Shown: positions 1 through 7,451, counted from the stretch's first letter. The stretch is 27,126 nucleotides of DNA from CAZTCJ01 sp964612085 (GCA_964612085.1 CAZTCJ010000051.1:1-27126); one strand, 5' to 3'. Program-made: numbers and translations. The notes: generated from the sequence alone by a model not told the origin.

Positions 1-1394
1 AGAGCCGGACGCGGCCCTGCCTGCTCTATCAGATCAAGCGCTGCAGTGCACCGTGTACGGGCGAAATCACGCAGGCGGATTACGACGCTCTGGTCGAGGA
101 CGCGGTGCGGTTTCTCAATGGCCGCTCCAGCCGCATTCAGGACGATCTGGCCCAGCAGATGGAAACGGCGGCCGAAGGGCTCGAATTCGAACGCGCGGCG
201 GCGTTGCGCGACCGGATCCGCGCGCTCTCGGCGATTCGGGCGCATCAGGGCATCAACCCCCAAAGCGTGGACGAAGCCGACGTGATCGCCGCCACCGAAC
301 AGGGCGGCCAGGTCTGCGTGCAGGTGTTTTTCTTCCGCTCCGGCCAGAACTGGGGCAACCGCGCCTATTTCCCCCGCCATGACAAGGAGCAGTCCACGGA
401 GGAAGTGGTCGAGGCCTTTCTGTCCCAGTTCTACGACGACAAACCGCCGCCCCGCTGCGTGTTCTTGAGCCACGAGATTGCCGGGCGGGAGCTTCTGGCC
501 GAGGCCTTGACCGTCAAGGCCGGGCACAAGATCACCGTGCTGGTTCCTCAGCGCGGGGAGAAACGAGCGCTTGTCGAACACGCGCTCACCAATGCCCGCG
601 AAGCGTTGGGCCGCCGTCTGGCGGAGTCCGCGTCCCAGCGCCGTCTGCTCGACGGCGTGGCCGATACGTTCGGCCTCGACGGTCCGCCCTCCCGCATCGA
701 GGTCTACGACAACAGCCACATCCAGGGCTCGAACCCGGTGGGCGCCATGGTCGTGGCGGGTCCGGAAGGTTTTCTCAAAAATCAGTACAGAAAGTTTAAC
801 ATCAAGAACACGGATCTGAGCGGCGGCGACGATTACGGCATGATGCGCGAGGTCCTGACCCGGCGTTTCGAGCGTTTGCTCAAGGAAACTCCACGGGATA
901 CGGACGATCCCCCCAGCCAGGCGGATCGGACGGATACGCCCCAATGGCCGGATCTGGTGCTGATCGACGGCGGGCGCGGCCAGCTTGCCGCCGCCCAAGC
1001 GGTCCTGGCGGATCTGGGCGTGGAAGACGTCACCCTGGCGGCCATCGCCAAGGGGCCGGACCGCAATGCGGGCCGGGAGCGCTTCTTCATGACCGGGCGG
1101 GAGGCCTTCTCGCTGGAACCGAAAACGCCCGTGCTCTATTACCTGCAGCGCCTGCGGGACGAAGCCCATCGCTTCGCCATCGGCAGCCACCGGGCGCGCC
1201 GCGCCAAGGCCGTGGCCGCCAATCCGCTTGACGAGATCCCCGGCGTGGGCGCGCGGCGCAAGAAGGCCCTGCTCCACCGGTTCGGGTCGGCCAAGGGCGT
1301 CTCGCGGGCGGCCCTCGCCGACCTGGAGACGGTCGAAGGGGTGAGCAAATCGCTGGCTAAACGCATCTACGACTTCTTCCGCGACAGCGCGTGA
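1..1394 (+). CDS. uvrC: UvrABC excinuclease subunit C (5' truncated by window edge)
   Basis: UvrC makes the dual incisions in nucleotide excision repair after UvrA and UvrB load on damaged DNA. The first full codon is at base 3 and about 463 residues are visible; the family usually has about 610-630, so the N-terminal GIY-YIG nuclease domain lies mostly outside the window. The fragment opens with the cysteine-containing RPCLLYQIKRCSAPC signature. A UVR (UvrB-binding) helix pair follows at about fragment residues 44-80. The RNase H-like C-terminal nuclease is shown by VYDNSH, LIDGGRGQL and EAHRFAI, which carry the expected Asp/His residues. The last 60 or so residues form tandem helix-hairpin-helix motifs (IPGVGARRKKALL, then VEGVSKSLAKRI). 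The stop overlaps an in-frame GTG of the next ORF, and the uvrC-pgsA-moaD-moaE order is common in alphaproteobacteria. The identification is very secure. Confidence 0.97.
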   Translation, partial: SRTRPCLLYQIKRCSAPCTGEITQADYDALVEDAVRFLNGRSSRIQDDLAQQMETAAEGLEFERAAALRDRIRALSAIRAHQGINPQSVDEADVIAATEQGGQVCVQVFFFRSGQNWGNRAYFPRHDKEQSTEEVVEAFLSQFYDDKPPPRCVFLSHEIAGRELLAEALTVKAGHKITVLVPQRGEKRALVEHALTNAREALGRRLAESASQRRLLDGVADTFGLDGPPSRIEVYDNSHIQGSNPVGAMVVAGPEGFLKNQYRKFNIKNTDLSGGDDYGMMREVLTRRFERLLKETPRDTDDPPSQADRTDTPQWPDLVLIDGGRGQLAAAQAVLADLGVEDVTLAAIAKGPDRNAGRERFFMTGREAFSLEPKTPVLYYLQRLRDEAHRFAIGSHRARRAKAVAANPLDEIPGVGARRKKALLHRFGSAKGVSRAALADLETVEGVSKSLAKRIYDFFRDSA

Positions 1395-1468
1395 CCGTCT
1401 GGCGTCGCGGGCCGCACTGGCCTAGAGTCGCCGCGATGATGGTTGTCTTTCAAGATCAACGGCCCGTG

Positions 1469-2062
1469 ATGAATGGACTCGTCCGCAGCCTGCCGAACGC
1501 TCTGACCCTGGCCCGGATCGGCCTCGGGCTCGGGCTCGCGCCTGCGGTTCTGTGGCCGGGCGGCCCTTACTGGTGGTGGGCGCTGGCCCTGTTCACGATT
1601 GCCGCCCTCACCGACCGCATGGACGGCTTGCTTGCCCGCGCCTGGCAGTGCGAGACGGCGTTCGGCCGGGCCCTCGATCCGTTAGCGGACAAGATCGTCG
1701 TCATGGTGGCGATGCTCGTGCTGATCCTGGCCGGTGTGATCGCGGGCCTCAACGGGCTAGCGGTGATTCTGATCCTGGCGCGGGAATTCCTCATTACCGG
1801 GTGCCGGGACATGCTGGCCGCTCAAGGACGCATCCTTCCGGTCAGCCGGCTCGCCAAATGGAAGACCGCAAGCCAGATGATCGCCCTCGGTATCCTGATC
1901 ATCGGCGCCGGCACTGGCTGGACCGGGGTCATTCTGTTCGGCCTGTGTCTGCTCTGGCTTGCCGCCGGACTGTCGCTTTGGACCGGCGCGCAATATGTGC
2001 GGGACCTGATGACGCCCCATGAAAAAGGCCGCGCTCCAGGCAATGAAAGGACTGGCTTATGA
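1469..2062 (+). CDS. pgsA: CDP-diacylglycerol--glycerol-3-phosphate 3-phosphatidyltransferase
   Basis: An inner-membrane enzyme that makes phosphatidylglycerophosphate, the committed step to phosphatidylglycerol and cardiolipin. The full CDP-alcohol phosphotransferase motif is present: DG-x2-AR-x8-G-x3-D-x3-D, read as DGLLAR..., G, RALD, PLAD. Several hydrophobic segments follow. The start is uncertain. The reading frame is open from GTG 1391, which would give 223 aa and overlap uvrC. ATG 1469 gives 197 aa beginning MNGLVRSLPNALTLARIG, which matches the usual N-terminus and length (about 180-200 aa) best; ATG 1436 is an alternative. None has a strong ribosome site. The stop overlaps the moaD start (ATGA), suggesting translational coupling. 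Other CDP-alcohol transferases such as phosphatidylserine synthase are less likely from the N-terminal NALTLARI pattern. Confidence 0.9.
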   Translation: MNGLVRSLPNALTLARIGLGLGLAPAVLWPGGPYWWWALALFTIAALTDRMDGLLARAWQCETAFGRALDPLADKIVVMVAMLVLILAGVIAGLNGLAVILILAREFLITGCRDMLAAQGRILPVSRLAKWKTASQMIALGILIIGAGTGWTGVILFGLCLLWLAAGLSLWTGAQYVRDLMTPHEKGRAPGNERTGL

Positions 2063-2310
2063 AACTGCTTTACTTCGCCTGGATCCGTGAACGGATCGGT
2101 GTGGCGGAAGAAACCGTCGAGGTGCCGGAGACGGTTGCGACGGTGGAGGATCTCATCGGCTGGCTCAAAGGACGCGGCGAGACCTATGCCCAAGCTCTGG
2201 CCGATGACGCCCGGCTGAAAGTGGCGGTCAATCAGGCCCATGCGGGCCGGAATGCGCCCGTATCGCCCGATGACGAAGTGGCCTTCTTCCCGCCGGTCAC
2301 GGGCGGATGA
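2059..2310 (+). CDS. moaD: Molybdopterin synthase sulfur-carrier subunit MoaD
   Basis: The small ubiquitin-fold subunit of molybdopterin synthase. It carries sulfur as a C-terminal thiocarboxylate and donates it to cyclic pyranopterin monophosphate in molybdenum cofactor biosynthesis. The protein is 83 aa, a normal size, and ends in the diagnostic Gly-Gly after PPVTGG; FFPPVTGG is the typical tail. The N-terminus KLLYFAWIRERIG is also family-like. ATG 2059 lies in the ATGA overlap with the pgsA stop, and moaE begins 13 bases after its stop. Together the two subunits form the MoaD2-MoaE2 synthase. Confidence 0.95.
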   Translation: MKLLYFAWIRERIGVAEETVEVPETVATVEDLIGWLKGRGETYAQALADDARLKVAVNQAHAGRNAPVSPDDEVAFFPPVTGG

Positions 2311-2323
2311 GGCGGAGGATACG

Positions 2324-2776
2324 ATGATCCGCGTTCAGACACATGACTTCGACATCGGACAGGAAATCGACGCCCTGACCGCAGGCGACAGCAGCATCGG
2401 CGCAGTGGTGACCTTCACAGGGCTCGTGCGCGACATGGCCTCGGACGCCAGCGTTGCGGCCATGACCCTGGAGCACTATCCCGGCATGACCGAACGGGAA
2501 CTGGAAGCCATCGAACGGGAAGCCCTCCAGCGCTTCGATATCGGCGGCGTGTCGATCGTCCACCGGGTCGGGCGCCTGACGGCAGGCGAGAGGATCGTCC
2601 TGGTGGTGACCACCTCGGCCCATCGGGGCGCTGCTTTCGAGGCCGCCCAGTTCCTGATGGATTACCTGAAGACCCGCGCACCCTTCTGGAAGCGGGAAGA
2701 AACGCATGAAGGGGCGCGCTGGGTGGAAGCACGGACGGCGGACGATGCCGCCGCCGCCCGCTGGAAGACGGATTAG
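2324..2776 (+). CDS. moaE: Molybdopterin synthase catalytic subunit MoaE
   Basis: The large subunit of molybdopterin synthase, which binds the pterin precursor and inserts two sulfurs delivered by MoaD. The 150-aa protein has the family hallmarks GAVVTFTGLVRD, HRVGRL, TTSAHRGAAFEA and the lysine-containing PFWKRE motif near the C-terminus. The frame is open upstream, but ATG 2324 is chosen because GGAGG ends five bases before it and the protein then starts MIRVQTHDFDIG at the usual point. It ends tail-to-tail with ilvE: the two stop codons share the tetranucleotide TTAG at 2773-2776. Confidence 0.95.
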   Translation: MIRVQTHDFDIGQEIDALTAGDSSIGAVVTFTGLVRDMASDASVAAMTLEHYPGMTERELEAIEREALQRFDIGGVSIVHRVGRLTAGERIVLVVTTSAHRGAAFEAAQFLMDYLKTRAPFWKREETHEGARWVEARTADDAAAARWKTD

Positions 2777-3681
2777 AGTCCGGCCGCAGCCGCTTTGGGC
2801 AGTTCCATGCGGCGGTTCACCAGATCGTCATAGTCCTGAACGAGCTGCTTGGTGATCGCCCCCACTTCGAACCTGTACGGACCGATTTCCGAAACGGGCG
2901 TCACTTCCGCCGCCGAGCCGGTCAGGAAGCACTGTTCGAAATGCTCCATCTCGGACGGGAAGATCGCCCGCTCCTCGATGGTCCAGCCGCGATGGCGGGC
3001 CAGATCCATCACCGTGCGCCGGGTGATGCCGTCCAGGAAACAATCCGGGCTCGGCGTATAGATTTTGTCGCCCTTGACGAAGAAGACGTTGGCGCCCGTG
3101 GCTTCGGCCACTTGGCCGCGCCAGTCGAACATCATGGCATCGTCATAGCCGCGATCGTCCGCCTCTTCCTTGGAGACGGTGCAGATCATGTAAAGGCCCA
3201 CGGCCTTGGCGTGGCACGGCGCGGTCGCCGGATCCGGACGGCGCCAGCGCGCCACTTCCAGCCGGATGCCTTTCAGCCGCTTCTCCATGTCGAAATAGGA
3301 GCCCCATTCCCACACGGCGACGGCCGCATGCACGCCCGCATGGGGCGCGGAGACGCCCATCTGGCCGCTGCCGCGCCATATGATCGGGCGCACATAGGCA
3401 TCGCGGAAGCCCTGGGCCTCGACCGCCTGGCGCACGCCGTCATTGATCTGATCTTTCGTAAACGGAATTTTCATGCGCAGCATGTCGGCGGATTGGAACA
3501 ATCTGTCCGTATGCTCTTGCAGTTTGAACACTTCGCCGTCATAGACGCGCTGGCCTTCGAACACGGCGCTCGCATAATGCAGACCGTGGGTCAGCACATG
3601 GATCTGGGCGTCCTGCCAGGGCCGCAGGCTGCCGTCCATCCAGATGAAGCCGTCGCGTTTGTCAAAAGGCACTAAGGTCAT
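2773..3681 (-). CDS. ilvE: Branched-chain-amino-acid aminotransferase
   Basis: A class IV PLP-dependent aminotransferase that interconverts Leu, Ile and Val with their 2-oxo acids, using glutamate/2-oxoglutarate. The protein is 302 aa (E. coli IlvE is 309). Visible motifs are WMDG near residue 14, HGLHYASAVFEG (29-43 region), the PLP lysine K159 in CHAKAVGLY, EATGANVFFVK, the DGITRRTVMDLA region and TGSAAEVTPV, which binds cofactor phosphate. The frame is open to 3774, but ATG 3681 is chosen: GGGAGGG lies a few bases upstream and the protein then starts like relatives. D-amino acid transaminase is less likely because of the length and the IlvE-type N-terminus. Confidence 0.93.
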   Translation of the reverse strand: MTLVPFDKRDGFIWMDGSLRPWQDAQIHVLTHGLHYASAVFEGQRVYDGEVFKLQEHTDRLFQSADMLRMKIPFTKDQINDGVRQAVEAQGFRDAYVRPIIWRGSGQMGVSAPHAGVHAAVAVWEWGSYFDMEKRLKGIRLEVARWRRPDPATAPCHAKAVGLYMICTVSKEEADDRGYDDAMMFDWRGQVAEATGANVFFVKGDKIYTPSPDCFLDGITRRTVMDLARHRGWTIEERAIFPSEMEHFEQCFLTGSAAEVTPVSEIGPYRFEVGAITKQLVQDYDDLVNRRMELPKAAAAGL

Positions 3682-4002
3682 GAGACCCTCCCAAGTGGTT
3701 GGCATGCCGGCTTTATAGCCGGTCTGATGGTGTGTTGATGGGCGCGGATTGTCCCGCGCATGTCGTTTCCTCACGCCTCGCCCGCACGAAGCCGGACGAG
3801 ATCCCGAAGCTGGCGTCAGTCTACCTCAAACCGGGCTTCGACGCGCCAGGACCTTACGGGAGAGTTATCCCTAGCGGGGACTCGGATCCCCGGCAACTGT
3901 CGCAAGACATTGACGCCGCTGATATGATCCCGGTGATATCCCAGACTCACATTGGCGTGACGGGAAAGCCCGGGTTTCCGCGCCACAGGAGCCGACACCG
4001 AC
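3682..4002. promoter_or_regulatory. Divergent intergenic region between ilvE and the two-component operon
   Basis: 321 bases with no convincing gene, which should hold promoters for both flanking units. On the minus strand a TATAAA-like -10 element sits inside the perfect dyad CCGGCT-TTAT-AGCCGG (3707-3722), about 30 bases upstream of ilvE; the overlap of palindrome and -10 would suit an operator. On the plus strand TTGACG (3910-3915) and TGATAT (3934-3939), 18 bases apart, are a possible promoter for the response regulator. Both are by-eye consensus matches. A 154-codon open frame here has no family resemblance and reads into the regulator gene in the wrong frame. Confidence 0.35.
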
Positions 4003-4725
4003 ATGAGCCACCCCGCGCCCGCCCCGCGCCGCAAGGCGGTCGAAATCCTGGACGACGCGCACCATATTCTGGTTGTCGACGACGACACGCGCATTCGCAG
4101 GCTGTTGCAACGCTACCTTGCGGAAAACGGCTACCGGGTGACCACCGCCGGCAATGCCCATGAGGCCCGCGCCCGTCTGGAAGGCTTGGCCTTCGATCTT
4201 CTGGTGCTCGACATCATGATGCCCGGCGAGGATGGCCTGTCGCTCACCGCCGCGCTCAGGGATCATTCCGATGTGCCGATTCTTCTGCTGACGGCGCGCG
4301 GCGAACCGGAAGACCGGATCGCGGGCCTTGAGCGAGGCGCTGACGATTATCTCTCGAAACCGTTCGAGCCGCGCGAACTTCTGCTGCGCATCGAAGCGAT
4401 CTTCCGGCGCGCCAGGCCCCAGGGCCCTCAGGAGACGGAAATCCGCTTCGGCCCCAACCGCTTCAACCTGGAGCGCTCGGAACTGACCCGCGACGACCAG
4501 ATCGTCCGTCTGACTACGGCGGAAACCACAGTATTGGACTTGTTCGCGCGCAATCCGGGCACGACTTTTTCCCGTACGGAGCTGTGCGAGCGCACCAATG
4601 CGGGGCTGGAGCGCTCCGTGGACGTGCAGATCAACCGCCTGCGCCGGAAGATCGAGGAAGACCCCCGCCAGCCGGTCTATCTCCAGACCGTGCGCGGCGT
4701 CGGCTATGTGCTGGTAACGGATTGA
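4003..4725 (+). CDS. OmpR/PhoB-family response regulator
   Basis: The cytoplasmic output half of a two-component system. Its N-terminal receiver domain (about residues 21-135) has the acidic pair in VVDDD (D26-D28), phosphoacceptor D70 in LVLDIMMPGEDG, T97 in LLLTARG and K119 in LSKPF. The C-terminal winged-helix DNA-binding domain (about 145-238) shows LTTAETTVLDLFARNPG, VDVQINRLRRKIE and the terminal TVRGVGYVL. The length of 240 aa is normal. The first 18 residues before HHILVVDDD are a short tail. The kinase gene starts 7 bases after its stop, so they are surely co-transcribed. It is EnvZ/OmpR-like in layout, but the stimulus and regulon cannot be read from the sequence, so no gene symbol is given. 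Confidence 0.93.
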   Translation: MSHPAPAPRRKAVEILDDAHHILVVDDDTRIRRLLQRYLAENGYRVTTAGNAHEARARLEGLAFDLLVLDIMMPGEDGLSLTAALRDHSDVPILLLTARGEPEDRIAGLERGADDYLSKPFEPRELLLRIEAIFRRARPQGPQETEIRFGPNRFNLERSELTRDDQIVRLTTAETTVLDLFARNPGTTFSRTELCERTNAGLERSVDVQINRLRRKIEEDPRQPVYLQTVRGVGYVLVTD

Positions 4726-4732
4726 TGAGCCC

Positions 4733-6178
4733 ATGGTGAGCGAACCGGACCATGCCGCCCCTGAGGCCCGGAGCCCGAGCACCGGACCGGCCGGCATTGT
4801 CGCGCCCCGGCTCCGGCGCTTGTGGATCGCCTGGCGGCGCTTCCGGCGGGGGCGCTTCGATATCGGCGCCCTGATCAAGCCGTTCGTGCCGCGCTCCCTG
4901 TTCGGCCGCTCCCTGATCATCATCATCGCGCCGGTGGTCCTGACCCAGACCATCGTCACCTACATCTTTTTCGAACGCCACTGGGACGTGGTGACCCGCC
5001 GTCTGGCCAAGTCCACGGCGGGCGACGTGGCCATGGTGGTGGAGACCTTCGAGACCTTGAAGACGGCGGAGGATATCGCGGCGCTGGCCTCCCGGGCGGA
5101 GCGCACAACCAAGCTCTCCATCACGTTCTGGCCGGATGAGGCCCTGCCCGATACAAGGCCCTCGACCTTTTTCTCCGTGCTCGACCGGACCTTGCGCGGC
5201 GAGCTGCAACGCAAGCTCGACTATCCGTTCTGGTTCGACGCCACGGAATATCCGAACCATGTGGATATCAGGGTCGAGGTGAAGGACGGGGTCCTGCGCC
5301 TGCTCGCCCAGCGCAACCGGGTGTTCGCCACCAACGGCCATATCTTCGTCCTGTGGATGGTGGGCTCGACCGTGGTGCTGCTGGCCGTGGCGATCCTGTT
5401 CCTGCGCAATCAGGTACGGCCTATTTCGCGGCTCGCCAAGGCCGCCGACAGTTTCGGCAAGGGCCGCGACGTGCCGGAGTTCAAGCCTGCGGGCGCGCGA
5501 GAAGTGCGCCAGGCGTCGGTCGCTTTTCTCGACATGAAGGAGCGTATCAAGCGCTATATTACACAGCGTACGGACATGCTGGCAGGCGTCTCCCACGATC
5601 TGCGCACACCCTTGACGCGCCTCAAGCTCGAACTGGCCATGTTCGAGGACACGCCAGAGATCACCGCCATGCGCGCCGATATCGAAGAGATGGAGCGCAT
5701 GCTGGAGGAGTATCTCGCCTTCGCCCGCGGCCAGGGGGGCGAGACGGCGGAAGAAACCGATCTCACGGCGCTGCTCAATGAGTTGGCCCAGAACGCCCAG
5801 CGCCAGGGCCACTGGATCAGCCTGAAGCTCAAGGGCGATCTGACCGCCACGGTGCGGCGCAACGCGCTCGCCCGCGCCATCAACAATCTGGTGCAGAACG
5901 CCGCGCGCCATGGCGACCATGTGGAAGTGCGGGCGCGCCGGGAACGGACGGTGATCCGCATTCTGGTGGACGATGACGGCCCCGGCATTCCGGAACGTCA
6001 GTGGGAAGAGGCTTTCCGCCCTTTCCACCGGCTGGACGAGGGCCGCAATCTGGAGACCGGCGGCGTGGGCCTCGGCCTTTCCGTCGCCCGCGACATCGCC
6101 CGGGCCCATGGCGGCGACCTGACCCTCGACCACAGCCCGCTGGGGGGCCTGCGCGCGGTGATCCGGATACCGATTTAA
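4733..6178 (+). CDS. EnvZ-like membrane sensor histidine kinase
   Basis: The 481-aa partner of the response regulator just upstream. A cytoplasmic basic N-terminal tail (about 1-55) precedes transmembrane helix 1 (about 59-80). A periplasmic sensor region follows (about 81-203), then transmembrane helix 2 (about 204-224) and a HAMP segment (225-277, RPISRLAKAADSFGKG). The HisKA domain has its phosphoacceptor H288 in SHDLRTPLTRLKLEL. The ATPase domain shows the N box NNLVQNAARHG (near N385/N389), DDDGPGIP (G1) and GGVGLGLSVARDI (G2). All catalytic parts look intact. The HDLRTPLTR box and overall layout are EnvZ-type. The sensed signal is unknown; the periplasmic region matches no domain I recognise. 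Confidence 0.93.
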   Translation: MVSEPDHAAPEARSPSTGPAGIVAPRLRRLWIAWRRFRRGRFDIGALIKPFVPRSLFGRSLIIIIAPVVLTQTIVTYIFFERHWDVVTRRLAKSTAGDVAMVVETFETLKTAEDIAALASRAERTTKLSITFWPDEALPDTRPSTFFSVLDRTLRGELQRKLDYPFWFDATEYPNHVDIRVEVKDGVLRLLAQRNRVFATNGHIFVLWMVGSTVVLLAVAILFLRNQVRPISRLAKAADSFGKGRDVPEFKPAGAREVRQASVAFLDMKERIKRYITQRTDMLAGVSHDLRTPLTRLKLELAMFEDTPEITAMRADIEEMERMLEEYLAFARGQGGETAEETDLTALLNELAQNAQRQGHWISLKLKGDLTATVRRNALARAINNLVQNAARHGDHVEVRARRERTVIRILVDDDGPGIPERQWEEAFRPFHRLDEGRNLETGGVGLGLSVARDIARAHGGDLTLDHSPLGGLRAVIRIPI

Positions 6179-6198
6179 TTTTTGAAGAGTGTTGTGCT

Positions 6199-6726
6199 GT
6201 GAAACCGAAAATCTGGCGGATCAGAAGATTAGATGGATTTTACGCACTAATAATTACCTTACTTTTAGTTCTTACAATTATCTTTAAAAATTATATAAGC
6301 GACGGAAACCTCACTTCAGCAGAACTCGTAGGTATACCTATTCTAATTGCGTCACTTTTTTCATTCTGGCCGTTTCTCGTTTGCACTAGATTTTTCGAAA
6401 ATGATGTGGAGAAAGCAAAGAATATTGAAACCCCGCCAAACAGACGCATGTATGCTTTCAAAAACGCTCTTCAATGTTCGTTATTATGGCCTCTTTCTTT
6501 GTTCGTCCCAGCTTTAATTATTAGTATGTTAAAACGAATTTTCCGCTATCCTGTACCGGACCAATTTATATTGATTATTGGAGTCACATTTACATGGATT
6601 TTTTTATTTTATTTCTGTCGTTTTTTGTTATTTTCTTTCGCGCCACCAGTAGAAAGAAATAACCGACATTCATATCATTCCGCACACGACGCTCTGGATC
6701 CCAGCCTTCGCTGGGATGACATATAG
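6199..6726 (+). CDS. Hypothetical AT-rich four-helix membrane protein with repeat-derived C-terminus
   Basis: I do not recognise this gene. It is 175 aa from GTG 6199, with GAAGAG nine bases upstream as a possible ribosome site; the frame is also open further upstream, but there it overlaps the kinase. Four hydrophobic segments are visible at about residues 14-33, 43-63, 90-111 and 122-147, with basic connecting stretches, so an inner-membrane protein is likely. Base and codon use are strikingly AT-rich (many AAA, ATT, TTT and TTA codons) beside GC-rich neighbours, which suggests recent acquisition. From about residue 163 to the stop (HDALDPSLRWDDI) the reading frame lies in the palindromic repeat at 6688-6785, so the original C-terminus was probably replaced or extended when that repeat arrived. 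Confidence 0.6.
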   Translation: MKPKIWRIRRLDGFYALIITLLLVLTIIFKNYISDGNLTSAELVGIPILIASLFSFWPFLVCTRFFENDVEKAKNIETPPNRRMYAFKNALQCSLLWPLSLFVPALIISMLKRIFRYPVPDQFILIIGVTFTWIFLFYFCRFLLFSFAPPVERNNRHSYHSAHDALDPSLRWDDI

Positions 6727-6785
6727 GGCATGTGGTAAGCGCGGAAAACAGTCGTCACCCTGGCGACGGCCAGGGTCCAGGGGCA
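6688..6785. repeat. REP-like inverted palindrome doublet
   Basis: Two hairpins in opposite orientation. The first is ATCCCAGC-CTTC-GCTGGGAT (6698-6717). The second is ACCCTGGC-GACG-GCCAGGGT (6757-6776). Each has a perfect 8-bp stem and a 4-base loop. The first is flanked by CTGG and GAC; the second has the mirror arrangement GTC and CCAGG, as in BIME/REP doublets. The related doublet at 16891-17010 has the same 8-bp/4-base design in its first unit. The first hairpin lies inside the end of the upstream ORF. Confidence 0.75.
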
Positions 6786-6815
6786 ACACTGAAGAAAGTC
6801 AGCGGGTGGAGCACG

Positions 6816-6861
6816 TTGAAAAAGGCGATCAAGTAGGATATAATCCTCCTTCTTAGAGGAG
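6816..6861 (+). promoter_or_regulatory. Consensus sigma-70 promoter of parDE with dyad over the ribosome site
   Basis: TTGAAA (6816-6821) and a perfect TATAAT (6839-6844) are separated by exactly 17 bases. Immediately downstream, CTCCT (6846-6850) can pair with AGGAG (6857-6861). AGAGGA is also the ribosome binding site of parD, whose GTG start is at 6868. The predicted transcript therefore has a very short leader, and the dyad overlaps the region where a ParD dimer would be expected to autorepress. The promoter call is strong; operator function is inferred. Confidence 0.7.
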
Positions 6862-6867
6862 TACGCC

Positions 6868-7143
6868 GTGGAAAAAGCCAGTATCACGCTCACGAAAGCC
6901 CATCACGACCTCGCCATGAAGGCCGTCCAGTCCGGGGAATACGCCTCTTTGAGCGAGGTCATCCGGGATGCCTTGCGGGAATGGACCCATGGCCGCGAAA
7001 CGAGGGCTCTGGAACGCGAGGCCTTGCGCCAGGATATTGCGGCCGGTCTCCGCGATGCGGGGGAAGGCCGTGTCAGCGATTTTGATCCGGCAGACATCAA
7101 AAAACGCGGAAAGGACCGATTAGCAGCCAACGGAAAATCGTAA
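6868..7143 (+). CDS. parD: ParD-type ribbon-helix-helix antitoxin
   Basis: A 91-aa type II antitoxin. The N-terminal half (MEKASITLTKAHHDLAMKAV...SLSEVIRDALREW) is the ParD/CopG ribbon-helix-helix that dimerises and binds the operator. The C-terminal half, rich in charged residues and ending RLAANGKS, is the part expected to wrap around ParE. The start is GTG 6868, fixed by AGAGGA seven bases upstream. The toxin frame overlaps its 3' end. The family keeps the ParE ribonuclease-fold gyrase poison inactive; loss of the labile antitoxin frees it. The pair sits just beyond a palindromic doublet and an AT-rich gene, in an accessory patch. Confidence 0.9.
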   Translation: MEKASITLTKAHHDLAMKAVQSGEYASLSEVIRDALREWTHGRETRALEREALRQDIAAGLRDAGEGRVSDFDPADIKKRGKDRLAANGKS

Positions 7144-7424
7144 TCACCAGCCGGGCCCGGTCGGATCTCGACCGGATCTGGGACTTTATCGCCCAGGACA
7201 ATCCCGCCGCTGCCGACGCTTTCATCGATACACTGACGGAAAAATGTCAGCCTCTGGCAAACCACCCTTTTCTCGGCCCAGCCCGTGACGAATTGGGAGA
7301 AGGCGTGCGGGTTCTGTTTCACCGCGCCTATGCGATCTATTATACGGCGACCGATACACGCCTGACGATTTTGCGCGTTCTTCATGGCGCGCGAGACCAA
7401 GCGGCACAGTTTCCCAAGCTCTGA
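7119..7424 (+). CDS. parE: ParE/RelE-superfamily toxin with no standard start codon
   Basis: The frame reads as a clear ParE. Helical SRARSDLDRIWDFIAQDNPA comes first, then HPFLGPARDELGEGVRVLF, YAIYYTATDTRLTILRV and the terminal HGARDQAAQF motif. ParE toxins of this type poison DNA gyrase. The open frame begins after a stop at 7083-7085, yet contains no ATG, GTG or TTG before the conserved region. The best candidate is ATT at 7119, with AAGGA just upstream, giving 101 aa and a 25-base overlap with parD; ATC 7137 or 7143 are alternatives. Either the toxin is translated weakly from a non-standard start by coupling to parD, or its start codon has been lost and the toxin is silent. The remaining body is intact, with no internal stop. 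Confidence 0.8.
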   Translation: MSSQRKIVITSRARSDLDRIWDFIAQDNPAAADAFIDTLTEKCQPLANHPFLGPARDELGEGVRVLFHRAYAIYYTATDTRLTILRVLHGARDQAAQFPKL

Positions 7425-7451
7425 TTTCAAGCGATCAGCTTACGGACCACC

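Noticed and set aside
3699..4163. 154-codon frame across the ilvE/response-regulator gap
   Set aside because: It overlaps the start of the clear response regulator in another frame and has no family-like sequence.
4631..6133. 500-codon minus-strand frame opposite the histidine kinase
   Set aside because: A GC-rich antisense shadow rich in His, Gly and Arg with no motifs; the plus-strand kinase is intact.
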